Source: Prinsepia uniflora | Taxonomy: Eukaryota; Streptophyta; Magnoliopsida; Rosales; Rosaceae | DNA: 64,000 nucleotides | Assembly: GCA_032719365.1 (NCBI GenBank) | Contig: CM064866.1 | Span: 3,763,781-3,827,780 of the forward strand | Direction: 5' to 3' | In this document: one piece after another, positions 20,809 to 31,706 of the stretch | Layout of the letters: the number at the start of each line of letters is the position of its first letter | Position numbering within the stretch: position 1 is the stretch's first letter | Translations under genes and position numbers: made by a program | Notes under the pieces: generated by a model | What the model was told of the DNA's origin: nothing | Database searches by the model: none | What the model saw: only the letters and a program-made list of their open reading frames with translations

Positions 20809-22686
20809 AGTACTGAGCCCTACTCGCGTCCCGAACGTCCAGCCCGTTCCTCGGCTTCCTCGGGAAATCCCGATCCTGTCAATCACCGTCAAGATACGTC
20901 ACTAACACGTCTACGAAGGTTTACCTAAAGTCCCTCAAAAATCCCCGAACCAAAGACTTAAAACCCCGGGACCCTAAACATTCACCCTCGCGGAACTAAA
21001 CTCATACGACGTCCGATTAACCCGAAACCAACTCCATTGGACTCACAATAACTCCTAGACCAAAAACTATGTTGACCGTTTCTCCCAGAACCGCCGCACG
21101 CGCCCCCACGCGCCGCCCAAAGTGGCTGCGCGTGGCCCTCACGCGCTGCTACAGTACATCCCCTACCTCGAACAAACCCGGTTCGATACAGTGTCTGCAA
21201 TTCGAACCGGCGAGAGCGGTTCTCCACCGTCCCGTCTCCATTCCTTCCCTTCCTTCACCATTCTCATCGTCTAGGCCTACCCTATCGATTCCCCAACACT
21301 CCTAACCTCGACTCCGTCCCTAGCCCGTCGACTAAAGCTAAAACCAGACAACTCAAAACCCCTGTTTTCCTTTCCGGCCACCCACGACTTCCCCCCTCAT
21401 GGTGGCTTCACCAACCTCTTCCTAGGACCCTTCTAAGCCTAACCCGACTCACCTTGACCGTCGATTCTTATCCAACCATCACGACTAGCCGTTTGAACAT
21501 CACGGCAAAACAGAGCATACAGGTACCCCCGTCGTGCTAACCTCCGCCGTGTAAACCCCCGTCACGGCGACCATCCTAATCGACGCCTAGGACTCTCCTG
21601 AACCTCGCCCTGGCCTCCAATTCCCTCGACTCTCGCCCTAGACTCACGACTTCCACGTTGAACCTCAACGGAAAACAGAGTACCGGAACGGGGATGAGGA
21701 AATTACCTGCCTCCTGCTGCCGCCGTGAGCTCCTCCGGGGCTGGTCGACTCCCCACAGCCCTCACGACACCACCGCGATCTTCGTTGCACCGTGCACGGC
21801 CACCGCACCACCACCAGCCCTCACTCTTCTCCGTTTTCCCCCCTGAGTTCCTCCCTGTTTCCCGTGGCTCCCCACTCACACACACCACGATTTCTCACCT
21901 CCCAACCGTCTCAACTGCTCTCTCTCACTCTCTAATCTCCCTCACACCCTCACAAACTCACCAGCCACCACAATCAGCCTTCCAATTCTCTCAATTTCCT
22001 CCCTCTGTTTCTCTCTGTGTGTCGAAGCACCAGGATGCATAGCACGGATGCACCCCAATTAATTGGGCCGTGAATGCACAGGATTCCACCAGAATCCTCT
22101 ACACACATGCCATGTGTCACCATCCACTCCACACACTCCCACCTGGCCTAATCCCAGCCGTCCATTCCTTTCCTCTGTGCACAAATCCCAATGTGCCACA
22201 ATGACCAAAATACCCTCCTGTTTTACTCATTTTTACGGTTTTACCGAAACTTCCTAGACCCATAACTCTCGCCTCGTAAGTCCGATGAATACGTGCCGCC
22301 TGTCATCGAACTCAGGACGACAAGAACTATCTAACCCTCCTAGGTCAACCTACCAAAACTCGATTATTCGAAAAGTCAACTATTCCCCCTATTTTACCAA
22401 AATTACGATACTGCCATCGACCTTCCGAACATCACAACTTCCTCCACGGATGTCGGAATCAGGCGTGCCACCTGCCTACGGATTCGTGACGTCCTCAACT
22501 ACGTCCTGGTCACTAGTCAATCCCCAATTGACCACCCGAAATAAAAGTCAACATTTCTGCCCAACCCAGGGGCAAAATCGTCACTCTAAGTTCCCGGACC
22601 CCTCGGGACCACCTAACCCTTGATTAACCTTACTAATCACACCTTAATCACTCTACTTATCCCAATTCTCGGAACGGGTTGTTACA

Positions 22687-22700
22687 ATCTACCCACCTAA
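22687..22700 (-). other. Polypurine tract of E6
   Basis: The sense purine-rich TTAGGTGGGTAGAT abuts the LTR start TGTAACAACC. The preceding GGGACGAAATTCTTT is shared with E1. Confidence 0.7.
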
Positions 22701-23161
22701 AAAGAATTTCGTCCCCGAAATTCCACAGCTAGTTTCCAGCATCTAGGGTCTCCTAAGGGACAACCTCTTCTAGGTTTCCTGTCTATCATCTCCACCTTGG
22801 GTATTTCACTTCATCCCCAGCTACTGTTACCACAGCCAACCCTAGCTATGTAACAACTACATGGTGTACGCAAGGGAAACTCTATGAACAGAAAACAAAG
22901 ATATTATAAAATACCTCATGTCACAGTGCCCGACAGAAGTCATAGAGTACATCCTCGTATACCACCACCCATCTCCCTCGGCTACTATTCCGGCCACGGT
23001 CGGACTAACTCCACAAAGTCCTAAAGGCAAATTCTAGCTTGTGGGTTCTCTCCTTCCACAGTCTCCAATCGATCAGTTATAGTCACTCCTTTCCTATACC
23101 TTCCGTCAACCTACTACGGAACTTGCTATATACTCCCAGTCCTCTAGGAAACTCCTAGACT

Positions 23162-24034
23162 CTACCCCGAAATCCAACAACCAAACCAACAGAACAACCA
23201 AAAGTAAAACAAGTACCTGTCCCCACAGTAGAAACACACATTCCAGCCTGGTCCACTGCTCGGTCTCCCTGTGGACGCTACCGATGTCGCACTCGCTTGC
23301 GGAGTCGGCGGTACTCGATAACCCCAAAATCCTGAACTCTGGGCACTACCAGGCCTACCAAAACGATCATCGCCCGACGAGGACGATCCACCGAAGTTAC
23401 CTCTTTTCGGTGTCCGCTGGCTCGAAGCTCCAGGAATAGATAGTTCCCGGCGTCGCACCGGCAAACTAGCCTCAACTCGTACCGCAGCATCCGACAGATC
23501 TCGAAGGGTAGCAAAAGAGCCAGCCGTCACTACGGCTCGAATCTCACCACGCAAACCCAACTCAAACCTACGGCATTTCTCAGCTTCAGTGGCCACAAAA
23601 GCAGGAGCAAACCGAGACAACATCTGGAACTTCCGTTCGTACTCTGCCACTGTCATATTCCCTTGCTGGAGATGCAAAAACTCTGCCTCCTTGGCATCCC
23701 GGAAAGAACGAGGGTAATACTGTTCCAGAAACCGTTCCCTAAACGTCTCCCAGGTCACACTGTGAACATCCCAACCGGACAACTCGAGGGTATACCACCA
23801 CTCGTACGCCGCACCATCTAGTAAAAATGCAGCCAACAATACTCGCTCCTCCGGCGGACAATGCATTACCGCAAAAATCCGCTCCAATCTAGTAATCCAC
23901 CTCTGGGCTTCCTCAGGATCAGCCCCACCACTAAAAGTAGTAGCCCCGAGCCGCTGGGCTCGCTCAATCGTGGCACTCTCCGTCTCTCTGGCTACTTCTT
24001 CAAGTTGTGGAGAGGGTCTACGTCTCGGAGGCAT
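23162..24034 (-). CDS. Gag polyprotein of E6, zinc knuckle cut (290 aa)
   Basis: The start ATG is 24034 (MPPRRR), aligned with the E4 gag start. The gag domain (about residues 22-195) is intact and close to that of E4. The nucleocapsid part is broken: after CFYCG, the first half of the CX2CX4HX4C knuckle, the frame passes into DRYLFYFW and a hydrophobic tail, losing the His and last Cys. The DNA after the break (GGGGACAGGTACTT) is the same sequence that follows the protease-start break of E4. A further deletion therefore joined the knuckle to that older breakpoint. The product may assemble but should bind RNA poorly, unless it acts with another Gag. Confidence 0.8.
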   Translation of the reverse strand: MPPRRRPSPQLEEVARETESATIERAQRLGATTFSGGADPEEAQRWITRLERIFAVMHCPPEERVLLAAFLLDGAAYEWWYTLELSGWDVHSVTWETFRERFLEQYYPRSFRDAKEAEFLHLQQGNMTVAEYERKFQMLSRFAPAFVATEAEKCRRFELGLRGEIRAVVTAGSFATLRDLSDAAVRVEASLPVRRRELSIPGASSQRTPKRGNFGGSSSSGDDRFGRPGSAQSSGFWGYRVPPTPQASATSVASTGRPSSGPGWNVCFYCGDRYLFYFWLFCWFGCWISG

Positions 24035-24126
24035 CGTCAACCGCACACTGAAAGAGGCATAGAAGTAGTCAAACAACTGAAACACAACCTCACGAACCGA
24101 CAGACCCAACAAACTCGACAAACCTA

Positions 24127-24139
24127 TGCTCTGATACCA
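24127..24139 (-). other. Primer binding site of E6
   Basis: The sense TGGTATCAGAGCA lies two bases after the LTR end TGACA (CCTGACAAT|TGG) and is complementary to initiator tRNA-Met. Confidence 0.9.
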
Positions 24140-24141
24140 AT

Positions 24142-27100
24142 TGTCAGGACCCACCCCGGTTTCACCCCGAAACCCGAGGTAAATCCCGCTCCCGTCTGAC
24201 TCCCCGACACAACACCCAAGTAAAACTCACTCAAACCCAGACAGACGCAGGAGTAATTACACAATATCCCAACCTTATCGTTTACAGAGCATAGCACTAA
24301 ATTACAAGGAAAATAAAAACTGATAAAGTACACGCACACAGAAGTCGTTAAACTCTTCGAGGATCTCTCACGTCACTTCTATGCCTCGGACACCGCCTCG
24401 ACGTTAAGACCCCGCGCTAGCTCCACAACCTGGAGGGCAATTTAAAACAGGAAATGTGAGTGGACCAAAAAGTACAAAAGTTCAAAAACCATTTTACAAG
24501 AAAACCGAGTTAAACCCTCCGTTTTGAAACCACATGCATAACCAACAGTTATAAACACATTAATAAAAGAATCATTCTTAAACATCATAAGAAACAGAAA
24601 CACTATAAAAATACCATAAGAAACCACACATGAGTATCAGAAAACTGTATCATAAACCATAACCACCAAATCATCATTTTCTCGATCAAACCTGCTGGAT
24701 CTATCCGAGTCTTTAAACTCCCGAGTCTTTAAACTCAATCCAGGCCTTAATCATATCCGAGTCTTTAAACTCCCGAGTCTTTAAACTCAAGGCCTACGGG
24801 GGAAAATCAATATATATCCGAGTCTTTAAACTCCCGAGTCTTTAAACTCAATCCGGGTCTTTAAACCCAATCCGGCCGGTCCCCCGTCACATATATCCGG
24901 GTCTTTAAACCCAATATCCAGATCCAGCAAATCCAATCCCAAAATCATTTGAAAACCATTTACCAAATCCTCATCCAAACCCGAATCCGAAATCACTGGT
25001 CTGATGCCCTTCCGGCGTTCAGAACCGTCATTCCGAACCCAAATCCGGAAAATATCTATTTTCATATCGAAACCACATGTAATCACAAATCATATTTCAT
25101 AACTCATTTATCATGATTTGAAAACCTTTATCGGTGGAAAACCCCAAATGTGGCATCAAAATCCGAAAACCAACATTTTCTCGAAAACCGTGCCAACACA
25201 TAAAATCATCATTTCATATTCAATAAACATCTAGTCATAAGTAAAACCATAAAACACGTATATAAAAATAGTTATGCATGCTCGAGTTTAGAGAAGGGGT
25301 CCACTCACAGTACTGAGCCCTACTCGCGTCCCGAACGTCCAGCCCGTTCCTCGGCTTCCTCGGGAAATCCCGATCCTGTCAATCACCGTCAAGATACGTC
25401 ACTAACACGTCTACGAAGGTTTACCTAAAGTCCCTCAAAAATCCCCGAACCAAAGACTTAAAACCCCGGGACCCTAAACATTCACCCTCGCGGAACTAAA
25501 CTCATACGACGTCCGATTAACCCGAAACCAACTCCATTGGACTCACAATAACTCCTAGACCAAAAACTATGTTGACCGTTTCTCCCAGAACCGCCGCACG
25601 CGCCCCCACGCGCCGCCCAAAGTGGCTGCGCGTGGCCCTCACGCGCTGCTACAGTACATCCCCTACCTCGAACAAACCCGGTTCGATACAGTGTCTGCAA
25701 TTCGAACCGGCGAGAGCGGTTCTCCACCGTCCCGTCTCCATTCCTTCCCTTCCTTCACCATTCTCATCGTCTAGGCCTACCCTATCGATTCCCCAACACT
25801 CCTAACCTCGACTCCGTCCCTAGCCCGTCGACTAAAGCTAAAACCAGACAACTCAAAACCCCTGTTTTCCTTTCCGGCCACCCACGACTTCCCCCCTCAT
25901 GGTGGCTTCACCAACCTCTTCCTAGGACCCTTCTAAGCCTAACCCGACTCACCTTGACCGTCGATTCTTATCCAACCATCACGACTAGCCGTTTGAACAT
26001 CACGGCAAAACAGAGCATACAGGTACCCCCGTCGTGCTAACCTCCGCCGTGTAAACCCCCGTCACGGCGACCATCCTAATCGACGCCTAGGACTCTCCTG
26101 AACCTCGCCCTGGCCTCCAATTCCCTCGACTCTCGCCCTAGACTCACGACTTCCACGTTGAACCTCAACGGAAAACAGAGTACCGGAACGGGGATGAGGA
26201 AATTACCTGCCTCCTGCTGCCGCCGTGAGCTCCTCCGGGGCTGGTCGACTCCCCACAGCCCTCACGACACCACCGCGATCTTCGTTGCACCGTGCACGGC
26301 CACCGCACCACCACCAGCCCTCACTCTTCTCCGTTTTCCCCCCTGAGTTCCTCCCTGTTTCCCGTGGCTCCCCACTCACACACACCACGATTTCTCACCT
26401 CCCAACCGTCTCAACTGCTCTCTCTCACTCTCTAATCTCCCTCACACCCTCACAAACTCACCAGCCACCACAATCAGCCTTCCAATTCTCTCAATTTCCT
26501 CCCTCTGTTTCTCTCTGTGTGTCGAAGCACCAGGATGCATAGCACGGATGCACCCCAATTAATTGGGCCGTGAATGCACAGGATTCCACCAGAATCCTCT
26601 ACACACATGCCATGTGTCACCATCCACTCCACACACTCCCACCTGGCCTAATCCCAGCCGTCCATTCCTTTCCTCTGTGCACAAATCCCAATGTGCCACA
26701 ATGACCAAAATACCCTCCTGTTTTACTCATTTTTACGGTTTTACCGAAACTTCCTAGACCCATAACTCTCGCCTCGTAAGTCCGATGAATACGTGCCGCC
26801 TGTCATCGAACTCAGGACGACAAGAACTATCTAACCCTCCTAGGTCAACCTACCAAAACTCGATTATTCGAAAAGTCAACTATTCCCCCTATTTTACCAA
26901 AATTACGATACTGCCATCGACCTTCCGAACATCACAACTTCCTCCACGGATGTCGGAATCAGGCGTGCCACCTGCCTACGGATTCGTGACGTCCTCAACT
27001 ACGTCCTGGTCACTAGTCAATCCCCAATTGACCACCCGAAATAAAAGTCAACATTTCTGCCCAACCCAGGGGCAAAATCGTCACTCTAAGTTCCCGGACC

Positions 27101-27186
27101 CCTCGGGACCACCTAACCCTTGATTAACCTTACTAATCACACCTTAATCACTCTACTTATCCCAATTCTCGGAACGGGTTGTTACA
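24142..27186 (-). mobile_element. 5' LTR of E6
   Basis: This is an apparently exact copy of 19642-22686 at offset 4500. Corresponding landmarks are candidate intron 1 at 25376-25546, mini-exon 25309-25375, candidate intron 2 at 24430-25308 and the hairpin array 24707-24911. It is the promoter-proximal LTR of E6. Confidence 0.93.
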
Positions 27187-27613
27187 GTAACTCTCCCGTC
27201 CGAAGTCCGATTTCGACGTGCCGCCTGTCGTTGTACTCGGGGCATCGAGACCTTCCTAACGGTCCTTGGCCCTCGGCCATCGGACCCCCCGATCAAAAAG
27301 TCAACATTTCCCCTAATCCGTCCAAATTACGATAATGCCCCTGGACTTCCGAACGTCATAACTTTCACCACGAATGTCGGAATCGAACGTGCCACCTGTC
27401 TATGAACTCGTGACGTCCTAGACTACGTCACGATCACTGGTCAAAGTCCATTTGACCGTCCGAATAAAAGTCAACGTTTTGCCCACGACTAGGGGCAAAA
27501 CGGTCCTTTCGCACCGTTCGTCCGAATTTGCCCAACTAATCACCGATTAACCCCGCTAATCATGATTAGTTAGTAACCTAATCCCGAATTCCGGGACGGG
27601 TCGTTACAGATGG

Positions 27614-27978
27614 GCCGTCACGCGCTAATCATCTCCCATGCACCGCCCTACGCTCGTGACGTCAGCCGTTGACGTCATTCCTAGGCTGACATAGTCCTGC
27701 CACGTGTCACTAACAACCTAACACAATCTGCCACGTGCCACCAACCACTACCTGTCACCTGGCCCAATTACCACCTACCACATGGCACCCATGCCACATG
27801 GCATCTTTCTGACAGCCTCCGACATAATGCCACGTGGCACCAACCCGCCCTTTCCAAGTGGCCTGACAATGATGACATGGAAGCTACGTGGCTGCCACGT
27901 TAGCGTCGTCAACCTCTCGCGGGTCACCCGTGGGTCTGCAACCAAGTCGTTCAACCCGCAATCACGACTCGACTCAAA
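27614..27978 (-). mobile_element. O2, segment 3
   Basis: It starts GCCGTCACGCGC, a decayed copy of the CGCG island, directly after the E5 duplication, and runs to the E7 insertion. It contains the ACGT/E-box cluster described separately. Confidence 0.45.
27671..27905. promoter_or_regulatory. Cluster of CACGTG-like boxes
   Basis: At least nine palindromic or near-palindromic boxes lie within about 235 bp: TGACGTCA, CCACGTGTC, CCACGTGCC, CCACATGG twice, CCACGTGG, CCAAGTGG, TACGTGG and CCACGTT. G-boxes of this type bind bZIP and bHLH factors in plants. Neighbouring boxes could also pair with each other. Whether they act in the old LTR is unknown. Confidence 0.45.
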
Positions 27979-28161
27979 TGACACGACCCATCCCAATCCC
28001 CCCGGGATTACCATGGAATGTGACGTGCTCCCGTCTGACAAGAGGCGTCAGACAAGGGATAACCGATTGCCATTGCCCAAACGGGCTTCCAGAGTGCGTA
28101 AGGATCGATGGAGGAGGTGTGCGATGCTCAAGTCTCTGCTGCAGTCGTATCCGGAATCAAC

Positions 28162-29205
28162 CTGAAGGGCATTAAAAACAAAAGCTGTGAGTGGACGAAA
28201 ATAAACAAGTCTGTTAAAAACATTTATAAGACATTTATGCCCCTCAGTAAAATCATATGCATGCACCAAAAACCAATAATCCCATATTTATTTAAAAATA
28301 ACCATTAGGGCCTTAGCCCGGAAACTAAAGCATAGTTTCAAATTCCAAAAGTCAATCCAACAGTTATTTCATCAATCCAGTAATATTCATTTATTATTTT
28401 TCCATCTCCGGCATCCCCGATGCCTAGCGTCCTAGACGCTTGACGTTCCAGACGTCATATCTCACGGTATTAAGCAACGCGTGCTGCCCGGGGTCTCACC
28501 AGGTCCATATCTCTGACATCTCCGATGTCTGACGTCCATGACGTCCAGCAATCCTGCTCCTGGATCACTATACGGTCCGGTAGCTCCGTACAATGAGCCC
28601 TCGCAGGCAATGCACCGTGACTTCTCCAGTGTCCCCGACACTTGGAGGAGACCAGGATATAAATATCCTCATATCGAGATGGTTTTATGGAACACATTCA
28701 ATTATTCATTTCCAAAATATCACAAGGGCCCTGCCCCGAATTTCCATAAAACCGTCATAAGTCCAAATAGTTGAATCAAATCCGAAATAGTTTATTCAAT
28801 TCCATTTTAGGGTCCCCGACCCGAAATCACATATACAAGTCAACTGGGCTACTGGCCCGATTAATAAGTTAACTGGGCTACTGGCCCGATTCATAAGTTA
28901 ACTGGGCCCCTGGCCCGATTTCATAATTCAATTGGGCCCCTGGCCCGATTAACAAATTAACTGGGCCCCTGGCCTGATTCATTTTAACAAATCCGTAACC
29001 GTTTCATGAAATCATATCCATCCATATTTATGGAAATCAGTGCAAATCCAGAAAACCTCGATTCACGTGCAAACACGTAAATCGCCTCGAAATGCGTGAA
29101 AACATATAAATTCACTGATATCCAAAATAAATCATATAATCACAATTATAACAATCATGAAACAGTTATGCATGCATCGAATTTATAAAACCAATGTCCA
29201 CTCAC
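28162..29205 (-). other. Candidate LTR leader intron 2 of E7 (1044 bp)
   Basis: The sense donor T|GTGAGTGGAC (29196-29206) and its complement GTCCACTCACA (28186-28196) bound the module. The end is a T-rich run followed by CCCTTCAG at 28162. TGCATGCA boxes lie inside both arms (about 28256 and 29170). Candidate intron 1 (29284-29488) starts GAG|GTGAGG and ends TTTGAACAG. Confidence 0.45.
28409..28985 (-). repeat. Stem-loop array in E7, tight loops
   Basis: Perfect hairpins, mostly with 3-nt loops: GGCATC/GATGCC (28410-28424), AGCGTC/GACGCT (28426-28440), TGACGT/ACGTCA (28441-28457), GACATC/GATGTC (28515-28529), GACGTC/GACGTC (28531-28545), AGTGTC/GACACT (28628-28642), GGGTC/GACCC (28810-28822). 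They are followed by five tandem units of about 30 bp built on GGGCYMCTGGCCCG (28843-28985). Confidence 0.75.
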
Positions 29206-30892
29206 AGACCGTTTAACCAAGCGCCTCGATATGCGTGCCATAGGCCTTCCCGGGCCACACCACAATCACCGGGACTCCTAATCCTGTTCAAATCACATTA
29301 GAGGATCACTAACCTCATCATTAACATCCTATTCAAGTCCCGTAATTTTTCCGAATTTTTACGTATTTTTAAACTGGATTTAAAACCTTCGGACATCCCG
29401 AACAATATCGAGACGGTGTCCGATCGACACGAAACCAATCCCAAAATGTTCGTTACATTGTATAGGATAAAAGTCATGTTGACCTCACCTCGAGATTCGT
29501 GTCCACGCGCCGTCACGCGCCGCCGTGAGTGGCTGCGCGTGAAAGCCACGCGCCTGCTACAGTGACTGCTACAGTGTTCCTTCTTCACCCGTTTGTCTGG
29601 TAAACGGGTCTGATTACCCGTGATAGGATCCGGTTCAATCACACCCAATTCGACATCAATTCAATCCATTCTTGATCCTAAAACAATCATCAACTAACCA
29701 ATTTCAGTTCTGTGTCAAAGATCAACATCAACCATCGATTAATCGTGTCAACAACCCGTGATCACCCAAAACGGGTCAACCACCAAAACTCCATCAATCC
29801 TCAACCATTGTCAAATTAACTTCATATGAAGCATATAAGGACTGACACGAACCAATTAGCATGATTAATTGAACACGACATTACCTCAATCACCACAACT
29901 CAAGCTTGAGTTTTCCGGCCGTCCACCTCGTCCGTTCACGGCCCTAGGAGCCCCAAAGCTTGCCCCATTTGATCTGGTTCAACACGTTGAAGTTCCAGAA
30001 AGCTCAATCCATCCTCAATTAGGCTTGGGCTGGCCTAAAACTGGAAGTTTGAATTTGAATTTCCCAGAACCCAGTTTCGGGTTTTTCAGAGAATTCCAGC
30101 ATCAAACTCACGCATTCCTCTCATTCTCAATCTCAGTGAACCACTCTCGACTCACTCACCATTCTTTTAATTCAATTCAGCCGTTAAAGGCGTCCAAAAG
30201 TGTCCTCAAATGACTGTGCAAAGTTCCCCTGCACTGACCCGAAAACATTAAACAACCAGTGCCCATGTCCTTTTGATCGATTGCCAGCACCAAACATGTG
30301 CAATTCCACCTCATACTGGTCCAATTAACTCAATTAAATTGATAAACAATCATGGGATTGATCGCACAAAGCATCCACCCTCACGGCTGTTCAATGAAAC
30401 AGTACCCCCCGTGAAATTACAATTCTGCCCTTGTGCAGAAAATTACCAAAATGCCCCTCACGCATCCTGACCCGTAACTCGGTCATACGGACTCCGATTG
30501 ATGCGTGCCGCCTGTCTACGAACTCAGGGCATCGAGACCTTCCTAACGGTCCTCGGTCCTCGGCCATCGGACCACCCGATCAAAAAGTCAACATTTCCCT
30601 CTTATTACGTCCAAATCACGAAAATGCCCTTGCACTTCCGTACATCATAACTTTCACCACGAACGTCGGAATCGAACGTGCCACCTGTCTATGAACTCAT
30701 GACGTCCCGAACTACGTCACGATCATCGGTCAAAGTCCATTTGACCATCCGAATTAAAAGTCAACGTTTTGCCCACGCCTAGGGGTAAAACGGTCATTTT
30801 GCACAATTCGTCCGAAATCGCCCAACTAATCCCAGATTAGTAAATCACAATTAAATATCATTAAATCCCGATATTCGGGACGGTTCGTTACA

Positions 30893-31706
30893 CAAACCTC
30901 CTAAATTCACGTCCAAACTTCGAACCATAACCACCATTCGATCCTAAATCCACCCAGAAACTGATCCACGACCTCAAAGCCCAGAAAAAACATACCTCGA
31001 ATCCTTCGATCCAAGCTCGATGTCCATAGCCAAACTTTGAGTTCCCACCTGAGCTCCTTCTTGTGTCTAATCTCCAAGTTTTCTGGCCCTACACACTACT
31101 CAAAAAAGACAACCATGGCCCCACTTCAAAGTTCCAACACCTAAAACTAAAAACTGAAATCCAAGCTTCACAGATTCATGGGTTTTACCCAACAATCTCG
31201 TGCCTCCTCGTCCTTCCTTAGTCTCTCACACTCCCTGCTCACTCTCTCGCTCACAACCAAAAACAAATGGTGAGGAAGGTAATGTCTAAAAGGGTTGGGG
31301 TGGTTTCGGGTGTATGTGTGTGTGTTTGAACAAAGGGATATGAAATGGTTATGGGATAAGAACCAAGGGGGTGGGTGACTCTTGTCACTCGTCCCATGGA
31401 CCTAGACTCGTTATTTAGTCCCCAATAACAAACAAAGGTCAACATGCCTTGAAAAACTTGCGATCGTAAAAATCGCATAATATGGTTTCTGATTTGTAAA
31501 ATCACCATACTGATTCCAAATTTGACTTGTCACCCGTCTACGTAACTAGAATTCTGAGATGTACATAACAGACCTAGGTAAACATGCAACCAATCTCCCT
31601 TGTCAAAAGTCAACATTTGGTCAAAGTTCCTCTGCATAGTGACAAAATCGTCAATTTATCCAAGATAATTCTCGATAATTCTGTAATTACGGGCCGGGTT
31701 GTTACA
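30893..31706 (-). mobile_element. O2, segment 4: terminal part of the oldest LTR
   Basis: The sequence shows diverged U3 landmarks: GACTTGTCACCCGTCTACG, AAAAGTCAACATTTGG and a terminal GGGCCGGGTTGTTACA ending at 31706. Beyond it the base composition drops abruptly to AT-rich DNA. The left end of O2 cannot be fixed. Confidence 0.65.

Larger units (their letters stand above)
19642..22686 (-). mobile_element. 3' LTR of E6
   Basis: The sense 5' end is TGTAACAACCC at 22686 and the 3' end is CCTGACA at 19642. It contains the U3 double block (about 22275-22580), the CGCG island (21096-21155), candidate introns (20876-21046 and 19930-20808), the TTTAAA hairpin array (20207-20411) and the terminal GTCAGACGGGAGC box (about 19688-19700). 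Confidence 0.93.
19642..27186 (-). mobile_element. E6: complete gag-only Ty3/gypsy-type element (7545 bp)
   Basis: The element has LTRs 19642-22686 and 24142-27186 (3045 bp each) around a 1455-bp internal region. The target duplication GTAAC is intact on both sides (19637-19641, 27187-27191). The two LTRs lie at an offset of exactly 4500 and I saw no difference on reading, so insertion was recent. It carries gag only and must borrow enzymes. This architecture fits the gag-only elements called TR-GAG in plants, here with unusually long LTRs. E6 sits inside E5. Confidence 0.93.
16335..27608 (-). mobile_element. E5: solo LTR split by E6
   Basis: The solo LTR comprises 16335-19641 plus 27192-27608 (3724 bp without E6). 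The ends are TGACAGGACC and CGTTACA, and GATGG flanks both sides (16330-16334, 27609-27613). Removing E6 and one GTAAC restores the GACCCGTAACTC context seen intact in E7 (about 30469). No internal region is left, which is the product expected from LTR-LTR recombination. Shorter landmarks include the TTTAAA hairpin array (16908-17175), CTCGAAAAACGTG boxes (17709-17722, 17737-17750) and candidate introns. Confidence 0.85.
27979..30892 (-). mobile_element. E7: solo LTR (2914 bp)
   Basis: The ends are TGACACGACCC and TCGTTACA. Flanking sequence shows a 4-bp match CAAA (27975-27978, 30893-30897 reads CAAAC) rather than a clean 5-bp duplication, so the borders carry some doubt. It contains the GCTCCCGTCTGACA box (about 28028), the inverted arms 28186-28196 and 29196-29206, a dense stem-loop array, the CGCG island (29503-29565) and the U3 double block (30490-30800). 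No internal region is present. Confidence 0.75.
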
